A program made the translations under genes and the position numbers. Below the pieces are notes generated by a model, which saw only the letters and a program-made list of their open reading frames with translations, was not told the origin of the DNA and searched no databases. This document shows, one piece after another, positions 18,534-27,914 of a stretch of 64,000 nt of DNA (position 1 is its first letter; each line of letters opens with the position of its first letter). Source of the DNA: CAZUAQ01 sp964618455 (GTDB lineage Bacteria; Planctomycetota; Phycisphaerae; UBA1845; PWPN01); assembly GCA_964618455.1 (NCBI GenBank), contig CAZUAQ010000025.1, forward strand, positions 1 through 64,000, in the 5' to 3' direction.

Positions 18534-21266
18534 TCACTTTGATGGGTTGAGTTGGATTTCCCAATGTGACGGATCGGATCTCTTGTGATAGATCTCACCG
18601 TCAATAGCCAGGAGGGTGGCACCTTGCGCCATGGCAAGGGTCGGTTGCCAGACCGCATCTGCCTTCTCCCATCGCAACGCCAATCCCGCTCCCCGAAATC
18701 GCAAGGCTCTGCCTTTGATCGGGAATTCGATTGCCTCTGCATGGCCATCGCCTCCTTTGGTGGGCAATCGAAGCACCTGCAAACCATGTGGGCCCCGCTC
18801 TGCCCATAAGCACTGCATCCCAGGATTCTTCTCCGGCAGGTGAATCCTCTCGGTCCGCCAGGGCCCTTCGTTCGGATGACACAGCGGTGAGAGAAACGAG
18901 ATCCACTGCAACGGTCCCTCGCAATCTCTGAGAAACACCGCCGATGGTGCACGAAGCAGATCTCCCCATACGGCAATACGTTTTTGCATTTCGAGCCGAG
19001 GGCGTGGATCTCCATGCACCCTGATCATCAGATCGCCCTGCCCGGAGCAGGTACTCAGCCCATTGACTTCGGGATCGGCATCGATCTCCATCGGCGCGAA
19101 GTGATAGCGCATCTCGACGCGATGGCGGTCCTTGGACTCGATCCGATCGAAGACGATCCATGCGGGCGGATGCGTGTCCCATTTCTTGAGAAACCAGATG
19201 TCACGCTCGTGGATGACTTCGGGGAGTCCTTCGAATCCAAGGTTTCTGCCGGAGAAGAAATCGAAGTGATCCGAGACAACCCAATCCAAGCATACGGCAT
19301 GGCTGGTGTTCAGCCCGTCAACGGTGATCGTGTTGTGAGCGAGGGAGGACTGCAGTTCACGGGCTTCCGGCGTCCCGTAGGTATGTACGCCGGGATCGAT
19401 CAATACAGTTTGCCCGCAGGCCGCCAGTACCAGGCTCAGTGCATCGTGGTGGCCGTGACTGCCGTATCTCCCGCAGCGAATCCCCAGCACATGGGCGTCA
19501 CGGCTCCATCCGCTGCGCATGTAGTAGAAGCCGCCGAGAGAAAATCCGACCGATGTCTTCGCGGGGGGATGGCCTTGCTCGCCACCGGTCAGGACGTATC
19601 GCATCTCCGCTCGATCGAAGAGTCGCGCTCCGCGCTCGAGCAGGTCAGGCCGCATCGGGTGATTCCCATCACCCCAGACCGGTAGCGTTCCATCTGGAAG
19701 CGTCGAGTACATCAGATAGTCAAACATGCGCTTCGTGCTCTTCTGGAATTCGTCGGGCAGCGTCATTCCCAGCCGGCGCGACTGCTCGATCACTTGAGAA
19801 TAGCGATTGAGAACGAGTTGGTGGTACCCGATGGTGGGCTCACGAAGTACACCGTCGGCATGCACGGTGCGCCGAGCGTTGTCCATCAATGTCTGCAAGC
19901 CCAGTTCGACACGTTGACGCGCCCCGTTGAATTCCGGATAGGTCAGTCCGAAATCGAACAGCGCGTCGGCCATCTGTGTCTCCCAATTGCCGTCACCTTT
20001 CATGCGCTCCAGCAGTTCAGCCATCTCCGCCAGGTTGAAGATGAACGCCGCACGTACATCCTCCGTGAGATATGGACTGTCTACGAAAGGCGCGATCCAA
20101 TAGAAACCGTGTCCCATCCGCGCCCCGATCGACAATGCCGACCACATTGATCCGCCGTAAAGCCCTGGCGGAAGCGCGGCCGTGATAGTTTCCTCATGGG
20201 TATACAATCCGGCACTGATCGACGAAGGCGATCCGAGAAACTGCGCTGCCAGCAGGGCATTGAAGGCCCTGGCGTATTTGGGGTTGCCGGTATTCAGGTA
20301 ACCGGTCGACAGCGGCTTGCGTAATCCGGATCGCGTGAGACCGACGCCGCCGCGCTGAGGCCAAAGCGTGGCGTGATCCCAATGCGGGCCGAGGTCCACG
20401 GTGGAGCCGTCCGGCAAAGGCACGAGTCCCAACGCAGCCAGATCAGCTCCACTCGTGTCGAATTCCGGGTCATAGGTCGGCTGCCGTCGCCCGGGAAGAA
20501 TCAAGTCGCTCCGCCCTTGAAAGTGCCTCACGAGCTTCGTAACGGCAGCATCCCATTGGCGCAGCTCGACGTGGTGGCTCACCTCGGTCAAGTCCGGATC
20601 ATCGAGATTCATCCAATCAAATGCGCGTTGATATATGAGGTTACGATCGACACGTTTTCGGGCATGAATCTCAAACCAGAGATCCGCATCCTCCTCCGCG
20701 CCACGGAGATGCACTCGCCCGTGAGGGTAGTCCTCGCGGGCCACACCGATTCCAGCGAGGTGGCGGTCGCCACTCGCCCATCCAGGACGCTTGCCTGCCA
20801 TGAGCCATTCGCGCGGAATCTGCGCGGGACGCAAAGCGTCGGTGTCCACGTTCAGTTCAAAGTAGTAACGCGTCTGCGGTTGCACGCGCGCGTCGATGAT
20901 GAACGGTGTGACCGCACCCTCGAACATTCGTCGTGCATAGGGGATTGAGCATCGTCCAAGAGACGCCTTTTTCTCGGGTCCGTCCCACAGTGTCAGCGTG
21001 AGACGTTCGTCCGGATTCCAGGACTCGTGCCAGAACGCCTGCCAGATGGTGATGCGATATATGGTGTCGACATCCGGACCGGTCAAGAAAGTCTGTCCCA
21101 GCGGAGCATCGTCGGAGACTTCCATGAAGCGGTGCTCATCGCGCTTGGGACTGTGGGCATCCCGTTGCAGCGGATTGAGGTAGATGTCGAGGGGGCGCGT
21201 CGGCATGCCCGGCTCGGCGAGAATTCCGCTGGAAACTGTCGCCATGGCCAGAAGTAAGGCGTTCAT
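18534..21266 (-). CDS. Heparinase II/III-family polysaccharide lyase
   Basis: The protein has 910 residues, GGAGAT seven bases before the ATG, and a short hydrophobic N-terminus typical of a secreted protein. The N-terminal part is beta-rich, the middle holds the toroid (alginate lyase-like) domain, including YNxxxN-like and Trp-rich segments, and the C-terminal half has the heparinase II/III signature GRYGSHGHHDALSLVLAACG followed by DPGVHTYG. Such enzymes cleave uronate-containing polysaccharides by beta-elimination. The exact substrate (alginate, glycosaminoglycan-like or other) is open. It is divergent from the fusion gene at 21437, and a candidate LacI site lies between them. Confidence 0.85.
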   Translation of the reverse strand: MNALLLAMATVSSGILAEPGMPTRPLDIYLNPLQRDAHSPKRDEHRFMEVSDDAPLGQTFLTGPDVDTIYRITIWQAFWHESWNPDERLTLTLWDGPEKKASLGRCSIPYARRMFEGAVTPFIIDARVQPQTRYYFELNVDTDALRPAQIPREWLMAGKRPGWASGDRHLAGIGVAREDYPHGRVHLRGAEEDADLWFEIHARKRVDRNLIYQRAFDWMNLDDPDLTEVSHHVELRQWDAAVTKLVRHFQGRSDLILPGRRQPTYDPEFDTSGADLAALGLVPLPDGSTVDLGPHWDHATLWPQRGGVGLTRSGLRKPLSTGYLNTGNPKYARAFNALLAAQFLGSPSSISAGLYTHEETITAALPPGLYGGSMWSALSIGARMGHGFYWIAPFVDSPYLTEDVRAAFIFNLAEMAELLERMKGDGNWETQMADALFDFGLTYPEFNGARQRVELGLQTLMDNARRTVHADGVLREPTIGYHQLVLNRYSQVIEQSRRLGMTLPDEFQKSTKRMFDYLMYSTLPDGTLPVWGDGNHPMRPDLLERGARLFDRAEMRYVLTGGEQGHPPAKTSVGFSLGGFYYMRSGWSRDAHVLGIRCGRYGSHGHHDALSLVLAACGQTVLIDPGVHTYGTPEARELQSSLAHNTITVDGLNTSHAVCLDWVVSDHFDFFSGRNLGFEGLPEVIHERDIWFLKKWDTHPPAWIVFDRIESKDRHRVEMRYHFAPMEIDADPEVNGLSTCSGQGDLMIRVHGDPRPRLEMQKRIAVWGDLLRAPSAVFLRDCEGPLQWISFLSPLCHPNEGPWRTERIHLPEKNPGMQCLWAERGPHGLQVLRLPTKGGDGHAEAIEFPIKGRALRFRGAGLALRWEKADAVWQPTLAMAQGATLLAIDGEIYHKRSDPSHWEIQLNPSK

Positions 21267-21363
21267 GGTGATCTCCGTACAAGATCGCAGGTTGCGTGAT
21301 TAAGGTACGCCGACGTCTGGGCCGGTCGAAGTTGCATCACACACATATTCCACGATACGATTT

Positions 21364-21380
21364 CTTAAAGGCTTAAGCAA
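21364..21380. promoter_or_regulatory. Candidate LacI operator 1
   Basis: CTTAAAGGCTTAAGCAA contains perfect inverted arms CTTAA...TTAAG with a four-base centre. It lies between two divergent genes (lyase and fusion protein). Related sites are at 27717-27734 and 29201-29216. Confidence 0.5.
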
Positions 21381-21436
21381 TGCTACTTTCAGCGCCGTAG
21401 CCTGTGGCCGATGACGCCGCCACATTGAGGACTACC

Positions 21437-24400
21437 ATGACAATATCCAGCGGAAAAGAGAAAGGGCGACGCTCTGCAATCGTCCTGGCAATACTCGGCG
21501 GTGCGATGGTGTGGAGCGTGCCCTTGTACGCCGACGCGGCGGCGGCTGAAACACGAATCACGCCCACAGATCAGGCGGAAATGGTACTCATTCCCGCGGG
21601 TACTTTCGTCATGGGGGCGCACGGTGACACTCAGGATGCGTCGCCGGCCCACGTCGTGACGCTGCCCACGTTTTATATCGATCGTACGGAAGTCACTAAT
21701 GCCCGTTATGCCCTGTATATCGCCGATACCGGCGTTCCCTCACCGCCGAATTGGCCAGGCCCAACACCGCCAAAGGGCACCGAGAATCGTCCCGTGACGA
21801 ATATCACCTGGTTCGAAGCGATGGATTTCGCGACGTGGGCGGGCAAACGCCTTCCCACCGAAGCCGAATGGGAGAAAGCCGCACGGGGCACGGACGGGCG
21901 TCGGTATCCCTGGGGTGACGTCGATGACGAGAAAAAACGCAATCTGAACCTGCGCAGCCCGGATCATTTGGAATCCGTCGGGTGTTATCCCTCCGGCGCT
22001 TCACCTTACGGTGCCCTGGACCTCATAGGTAATGCCTGGGAGTGGACCGCCGACTGGTATCAGTCCTATCCCGGATCGCATGATGCGTCGGTACACTACG
22101 GTCGCAAATACAAAGTCGTGCGCGGCCCGGGAGCCGAGTACATCATTGGCGTTCCGCATGAGGCGGACACGACGATACGCGCGCGGATGCTGCCCTACGG
22201 TTACGATCGCTTCGTGGGATTTCGGTGTGCGATGAACGCGGATGAAGTTGCTCCCAATGTTCCAATCGAATCCGTGGAAGACGCCCGGTCCGTCTTGAAG
22301 GCGTTCGAGCGCGAACCACGCCAACTTGTTTTCGAACGAGAGTTTCAGCGCCTTGTGACATCCCGCAGCGTACCTCTGCGCATCGACGGCCCACTTGATG
22401 GACAGGGGATCGTCCGTGGAGGCATTCCTTTACCTGAAGGATGGATTCACGACCCGGCGAGCCTGCGACTCGTCGATGCCGACGGACGAACGCGAACGTG
22501 CCAGCGCCGCGTCCTGTCCCGATGGCCCGACGGCTCATGTCGCTGGATTTTGCTGGATGCAGAGGTTCCATCAGATCGGCGTCTCGGACTGCAGCTCGAT
22601 GCACATGTAGAGCCTGCCCCCGTCCCTCGTCACAAGTTTCGCGTGGATCACGCGAACGAGACCGTCAGTGTCGACACAGGGTCTGCCGTATTCCGTTTCA
22701 ATCGAGAATCACTGATCAGCATTGCTCTGAATGATGATCCGGACAACCGCCTTGGCCCTTTCCTCACCGGCTGGCAGACACGAACGTCCGAGGGTGAGCG
22801 CCGCTTACGATTCGGGCCGGCCGACGTTCTCATGGTGGACGAAGAAGGCCCATTGCGGGCCGTCGTGCGATGTCAGGGAAGCTTGCAGGATGATTCCGGG
22901 CAGCCGTCGGGCATGAGGTACGATCTACGCGCCCATGTCACCGTCGGCTCCACGCGATTGCGTCTGCTCTGCACGTTCACGCATGCCGTACCGCGAAGCA
23001 GTCACGAGGCCGCTGTACGCGAGCCGATCCTTCACGCAGAGGAGGTGCTGGTCCGTTTCGCCTTGCCCGCGCCAGCAGGATCCATCCGTGTTCCGCGAGA
23101 AGACGGGACATTTCTGGATCTGGATTCGTCGGAGATCGACGTGACGCAGATTGACGACCTCCGTTATGTCATCACGCAGAAGGATCAGGTTCACGCGGAA
23201 GGTAGCCATGCGCCGGGATGGCTGGCGGTGGAAACAGATCATGGATGGTGGCGCGTGGGAATGCGCCATTATTCCCGGCAGCACCCCTGCGCCTTGATGG
23301 TGAATCGCGATAGTATCGGCGTGCGGCTCTACGCCGGTGACAAACCGTTCGAGTTCGATGCCACACTTGCGAAGACATGGGAACTGATCGTGGATTACGT
23401 GGAGGCTCCCGATGAACCATTCGCCCTTCAGCCCTTACGGCTGATCGCTCCGCCGGCTTGGGTGTGCGGCACGCGGGCCATCGGCGGACCGCTGCTCCCA
23501 CGGGATGAGGAGGCGCTGAGTCGCTTTCCCTATTGGGAACTGCTTCGCGAGTCGTCCATGAGACAACTGGTCAAGGGGATGCCTACAGGCCTTCGCGATT
23601 ATGGAGATGCGTACATGGGCGGCCCGTACAAAGGGAGGAATGCCTACCTCAATCTCGAATATGACGTCCCGTTCAATTACCTCCTGCAGTTCCTGCGCAC
23701 CGGGGAAGCATGGTACCTCGACACCGCCGAGGTCATGGCTCGCCATCAGGCGGATATCGACACCGATCACGTGACTGGGCAGCCTTACAAGCATAGTCCG
23801 TTGCATACCACCACGCGCGCCGATATCGCCCACATGTTCAATCGTGGTCTGCTCTTGCACTATCTTCTGACCGGAGAATCGCGATCACTCGAGGTGGCCA
23901 CATCCATCGGCGATCATATCGCCGAACGCACGCTACGGCTCGACGGCTACGGGAATGAGCGACAGATCGGCTGGGGGCTGTATGCTTTGACCGGACTGTA
24001 TGAAGTGACCGGAGAGAAGAAATACCTCGACGCGGCAGAGCACCTGTGTCTCCATCTCGCTCTCGAGCAGTCGCCGACCGGAAGGCTGAACATCCGATAC
24101 GACAATCGGTACGTCTTCATGAACGGGATTGCCATGAACGGCATGCTGTCGGTCTACAAACACACCGAAGACGAACGCATCGCCGAATGTGTGCAGCGGC
24201 TGGCTCGGCGGTCGCTCGGACACTACCCGGAATACGCCTGCCGCACACTGAACGCGTTCTGTCACGTACTCGCCGATACGAAGGACCCGCGTTATCTCGA
24301 TGTGTTGGAGCGCACCTGGGAAACCAGTATGGACTACCTGAAATCCGGCGTGAGTGTGGCGACCCACGGTTGGCAGTTCACTTACTTCGCCGCGAAGCAT

Positions 24401-25108
24401 GACCTCTTCCCGCTGTTCGAGGTTCCGCCTGAGCAACATCTCGAGCCGGCTTCGTACCGCGGGCTGCGACTCGAAAACGGCATGGTAGAACTCTATCTCC
24501 GCCGTGCGGAAGATGCCCCCGCGGCGGTACTCCTGATCTTGAACGGGCACGCTGCGGGATCTGCCGAGCTGCATGATCTCGACGGAACCCTGATCGAACG
24601 CGTCGAGTTCGATCGATGCCACAGCCAGTTTCAGCCCCGATGGATCGTTCTTGGCTCCGAACACCGGATCGGTCGTCTCCGGTTGATCGCCTCCACTGGT
24701 CTGCGAGCATGGGAGATCCACGCGGATGGACGATCGCGGTTGACGCTGGCGGACCCGGCCGGCGTGCACTTGCCGACTTTGCATCCTCGTGCGTATGGCT
24801 TCGTTCAACACGGCAGCGAGAAGGTTCGCTTCCGGCTGATCTGCGAGGGAGAAGGATATCATCTGGCCCGGCTTTACGACCAGGCCGGACGCCTCCGAGC
24901 CACCGTGCGCCGCTTTGTCGAATTCGAAGACCCGGGACGCTTCGTCATGGATCTTGAGGCGGCGGTCTCGCCCGAGAGTTGGGGGAAAGTCTGGGGTGTC
25001 GAGATCTTCGACGCCGAGGTGAAGACCTGCAAGGGCATGTTGCCGTACTGGGCGGCAACACCAGAGGAACTCTTCAATCCCGAGCATTCTACACGGGTAA
25101 CAGAGTAA
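21437..25108 (+). CDS. FGE-like domain fused to RIFT-barrel sugar enzyme
   Basis: The ATG at 21437 follows GAGG by six bases and gives about 1223 residues. After a signal-like segment, residues about 45-275 are a formylglycine-generating-enzyme/SUMF1-type domain (MVLIPAGTFVMG, RLPTEAEWEKAARG, GNAWEWTADW, VGFRCAM). The residues corresponding to the usual catalytic cysteines are not Cys (the segment reads RGPGAEYIIG), so it is unlikely to make formylglycine. The remaining about 930 residues resemble exo-rhamnogalacturonan lyase-like proteins: a RIFT barrel (PLRIDGPLDGQGIVRGGIPL), a central beta-sandwich and an alpha/alpha toroid. The fusion is unusual. The setting suggests polysaccharide breakdown at the cell surface. 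Confidence 0.8.
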   Translation: MTISSGKEKGRRSAIVLAILGGAMVWSVPLYADAAAAETRITPTDQAEMVLIPAGTFVMGAHGDTQDASPAHVVTLPTFYIDRTEVTNARYALYIADTGVPSPPNWPGPTPPKGTENRPVTNITWFEAMDFATWAGKRLPTEAEWEKAARGTDGRRYPWGDVDDEKKRNLNLRSPDHLESVGCYPSGASPYGALDLIGNAWEWTADWYQSYPGSHDASVHYGRKYKVVRGPGAEYIIGVPHEADTTIRARMLPYGYDRFVGFRCAMNADEVAPNVPIESVEDARSVLKAFEREPRQLVFEREFQRLVTSRSVPLRIDGPLDGQGIVRGGIPLPEGWIHDPASLRLVDADGRTRTCQRRVLSRWPDGSCRWILLDAEVPSDRRLGLQLDAHVEPAPVPRHKFRVDHANETVSVDTGSAVFRFNRESLISIALNDDPDNRLGPFLTGWQTRTSEGERRLRFGPADVLMVDEEGPLRAVVRCQGSLQDDSGQPSGMRYDLRAHVTVGSTRLRLLCTFTHAVPRSSHEAAVREPILHAEEVLVRFALPAPAGSIRVPREDGTFLDLDSSEIDVTQIDDLRYVITQKDQVHAEGSHAPGWLAVETDHGWWRVGMRHYSRQHPCALMVNRDSIGVRLYAGDKPFEFDATLAKTWELIVDYVEAPDEPFALQPLRLIAPPAWVCGTRAIGGPLLPRDEEALSRFPYWELLRESSMRQLVKGMPTGLRDYGDAYMGGPYKGRNAYLNLEYDVPFNYLLQFLRTGEAWYLDTAEVMARHQADIDTDHVTGQPYKHSPLHTTTRADIAHMFNRGLLLHYLLTGESRSLEVATSIGDHIAERTLRLDGYGNERQIGWGLYALTGLYEVTGEKKYLDAAEHLCLHLALEQSPTGRLNIRYDNRYVFMNGIAMNGMLSVYKHTEDERIAECVQRLARRSLGHYPEYACRTLNAFCHVLADTKDPRYLDVLERTWETSMDYLKSGVSVATHGWQFTYFAAKHDLFPLFEVPPEQHLEPASYRGLRLENGMVELYLRRAEDAPAAVLLILNGHAAGSAELHDLDGTLIERVEFDRCHSQFQPRWIVLGSEHRIGRLRLIASTGLRAWEIHADGRSRLTLADPAGVHLPTLHPRAYGFVQHGSEKVRFRLICEGEGYHLARLYDQAGRLRATVRRFVEFEDPGRFVMDLEAAVSPESWGKVWGVEIFDAEVKTCKGMLPYWAATPEELFNPEHSTRVTE

Positions 25109-25124
25109 TCCATATTCCGCAAAC

Positions 25125-27605
25125 TCATTCCTCGGTGGCACAATCGGGCGCGGCGATCATGCCGGCGCCGCTCAGGCATCCTAGCAGAACCGCTTGATCG
25201 TCATCATCCACATCGACATCGTAGTCGAAACGGGCACGATCACACGCCGGAAGTGGCGGAGGTGTACCTTCGCTCGAACGGCAACGTTGGAATAATGCGA
25301 AATCGTCAAGATCCACATCACCGTCAAAATCCAGATCCGATGGAACCGTGGGAACATCGTCAGCCACCAGACCGTCCGCGTAGTAACGACTTGCGTCCTC
25401 GGAGTAGGCAAACGCCGCGTAATAAACGATCTGACCATTGGAAAGCCCGTCATGGGTGATGCCATCGGGTACGGAGGGGCTGGCGGCACGATCGGCAAGA
25501 ATGGTTCCGTCCGATGGCCCCGTAGGACTTCGATCCGTTCGATACAGGATACGTACGCCGCTGAGCGGAGGCTCAGCAGGAGCAATCCAATCCAGCACGA
25601 TTTCGCCGTTTCCCGACGTTGCACCGAACGATATCACGGGATCGGGCGACTGGCCCTGCAGCGAGACATCCACGTTTGTAATCTCTCCGGACGAGATGCT
25701 GAACGGGTCTGAAGTGAAGTCATCGTAGTAGGCCTTGTTCGCGACCAGGTCATATTCTCCCGACGGTAACTGCAACTGGTACGCTCCGTTCCCGTCGGTT
25801 TGTACCGGCGCTGCTCCCGTCACGGTCACGGTGGCGTCCGTGACGGGACTGTCGTACTGATCGCGAACGACCCCCATCACGGTCCCTAACCCCGTTAAAG
25901 TGTGCGAGACGGAGAAGTTGACATCATCAAAGTTCAAGTGGGTCCAGCTCCAATTGGAATCCGCGTAAAGGTGGAGCCGGATCGCCACCGCCTCCACACC
26001 CGGCGTGCCGAGAATGTGTCCGGATGCGACATACGGCGCGAAGGCGGTCGCACTGTTGCCCGTATGACTTCCATCGAGGGCCCCGATCAGCTGGTAATGA
26101 TCGCAGTTCATGATACCTTCCGGCTGAGAGCCGTCTGCGTTCCAGCCGACCTCCCATACTTGATGCACGCCTTCGGGGACGGGCGTCGAGCCGTCGAGTC
26201 CGTGCAATTGGACGTCCACATCGAGCGACCAATTCGCCACGGGATATCCGGCGAGGTAGTCGGTGGTTTGAACAATCTGTCCGACGTAGAAATCCGGCCG
26301 AAGAAAGCTCGTGATCTTGCCGGCAAAGTACTGTCCCTGCGGAGCCGTGATGCCATATGGATTCACCGAGGACAGCAAGGGAAAGTCGGGGCCTTCAGCA
26401 TTCGTATGAACGACTTCCCATTGCTCGTAACTGCCGTTGCGGTCTTCGAAGCTCGGGTTGAGCACTGACGTTGAAAAGAGCTGTTGTGGAAGGATGGCAT
26501 TGAAGTATTTCCAGGGGGGAGCTTCAGTGCCGTCCGGGCGAATTAAGTACAGTCCGCGTACGTCTTCGTTACCCGGGGGAGTGACACGCGCCTCGTTGTC
26601 GAAGACCTGCCAGTACAGAATGTAGGGGCATCCCCAGAAGTGCGCCTCCTCCGTGGCCATCCGAAGCACGAGCATCTGTTTGGCATCGGTTGCGCCGGGA
26701 TCCGTGACGGAATTGACCGAGGGCCATCCGTACTCACCCGAGTAGACGTTCCTGTTTCCGAATGTCGCACTGTCAGGCGCCTTCGAGGCGAGATAATCCA
26801 GCGCGGATCGAAATGCCTGACGCGACCAGGTCAACCCGGGATCGGCGCTGGCTTGGCCAATGGAATCCCAGGCTGAATATGAATAAAGATCGCAATATGT
26901 GTGAGGGAGCACGTCGTTTGTCACTGTCGTACGTCCCTGCATCGCCAGTTGCACGAGATTGACCTCGGCGGCGTGATACACCTCCACATCGCTGCCTGGG
27001 TGATCCTGCCGGGCGCGGATCACGCCGTCTTGACGCGCATTGAGCCAGTCGATCATACCCTGGATCGCTGTCGGGCCAGGATCGCACTCCGGTTCAGTGC
27101 AGTAACTTCCTCGAATCGCCCAGTCCCCCTCCCAGTGGGAGAGAACGAACGTCTTGCCCGTTCCGTTGTAGGTCGTCAGAAGATGGCTTGCGAGGTTGTA
27201 GAACGCCTGCTCTTCCTGCTGGGCCTTGGTAGAGGAGACACCATTTCGGAAGTAGTGCTCGTCATCGACGAAGGAGTAGGCGGTCAGCACGTACGTATGA
27301 AACGGCTTCTGAAAGAGCGTTACGAAGCGTGAATGCTGAGCGATCTCGACCATGCTGTCAAAGGCGGGCCATGAACCACCGTGAGGGTAGAACTCTGCTG
27401 GGCGAAACAGATAGCCCTTGAATACACGCATGCCCGTCTCGATGATGCGATCCGAACCCTCGTTCAGATAATCCTGGGATCCGAAATGATACGTGCCCTT
27501 GACGTGTGCCGATCCCAGTTGTTGCTGCAGAAGAACCGGATCCACCATTTGAGCCTGGGCGGATGCAACCAGCAGCAACGATGTGACGAAAACACGTTTG
27601 CACAC
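25125..27605 (-). CDS. Large secreted protein, TIM-barrel-like with FN3 and dockerin-like tail
   Basis: About 826 residues from the GTG at 27605, which opens a clear signal peptide (FVTSLLLVASAQAQ); an ATG at 27680 gives 25 more residues. The first about 400 residues look like an enzyme of glycoside-hydrolase style (VLSHWEGDW, VYSGEYGWPS, ILYWQVFDNE) but I cannot name a family. Then follow a carbohydrate-binding-like beta domain, a carboxypeptidase regulatory-like domain (GVVRDQYDSPVTDATVTVTG), an FN3-like domain, and two calcium loops (DLDFDGDVDLDDF, DYDVDVDDDDQ) with cysteines ending AAPDCATEE. It is convergent with the fusion gene. A candidate LacI site lies upstream. Confidence 0.75.
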   Translation of the reverse strand: MCKRVFVTSLLLVASAQAQMVDPVLLQQQLGSAHVKGTYHFGSQDYLNEGSDRIIETGMRVFKGYLFRPAEFYPHGGSWPAFDSMVEIAQHSRFVTLFQKPFHTYVLTAYSFVDDEHYFRNGVSSTKAQQEEQAFYNLASHLLTTYNGTGKTFVLSHWEGDWAIRGSYCTEPECDPGPTAIQGMIDWLNARQDGVIRARQDHPGSDVEVYHAAEVNLVQLAMQGRTTVTNDVLPHTYCDLYSYSAWDSIGQASADPGLTWSRQAFRSALDYLASKAPDSATFGNRNVYSGEYGWPSVNSVTDPGATDAKQMLVLRMATEEAHFWGCPYILYWQVFDNEARVTPPGNEDVRGLYLIRPDGTEAPPWKYFNAILPQQLFSTSVLNPSFEDRNGSYEQWEVVHTNAEGPDFPLLSSVNPYGITAPQGQYFAGKITSFLRPDFYVGQIVQTTDYLAGYPVANWSLDVDVQLHGLDGSTPVPEGVHQVWEVGWNADGSQPEGIMNCDHYQLIGALDGSHTGNSATAFAPYVASGHILGTPGVEAVAIRLHLYADSNWSWTHLNFDDVNFSVSHTLTGLGTVMGVVRDQYDSPVTDATVTVTGAAPVQTDGNGAYQLQLPSGEYDLVANKAYYDDFTSDPFSISSGEITNVDVSLQGQSPDPVISFGATSGNGEIVLDWIAPAEPPLSGVRILYRTDRSPTGPSDGTILADRAASPSVPDGITHDGLSNGQIVYYAAFAYSEDASRYYADGLVADDVPTVPSDLDFDGDVDLDDFALFQRCRSSEGTPPPLPACDRARFDYDVDVDDDDQAVLLGCLSGAGMIAAPDCATEE

Positions 27606-27716
27606 GATGGGAATCTCAGTTATCGGTTCTGAATCGCCGGGACAACATCTGTCGGCGTCAACCTGTGGAAGAGGTTTCACATGTGCATGGCGACTCTATC
27701 TGTAATAATATGGCGT

Positions 27717-27734
27717 GTGAAAGGGTTAAGCAAG
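27717..27734. promoter_or_regulatory. Candidate LacI operator 2
   Basis: GTGAAAGGGTTAAGCAAG shares AAAGG(G/C)TTAAGCAA with site 1; the left arm is degenerate. It lies in the 309-base gap between the secreted enzyme gene (leftward) and the LacI gene (rightward), so it could serve both. Confidence 0.45.
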
Positions 27735-27914
27735 ACTTATGTGAAATCCATCGGATGTGATCCGCCTTTCCAGGCAAGCGGTGTCGTGGGTATACTCAGG
27801 AATACTCCTCGCCCCGTAGTCGACGGCGGCCTTCAGTTCGCCCTCCTTCGGGCCACGCGTCGATGGAGAACCCGGGATCCCATGACGGGGAAGAGTGCCT
27901 GCGAGAATTGACCA

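Noticed and set aside
21437..22240. Working sulfatase-modifying factor
   Set aside because: The catalytic cysteine segment is replaced and no sulfatase gene is seen in the window.
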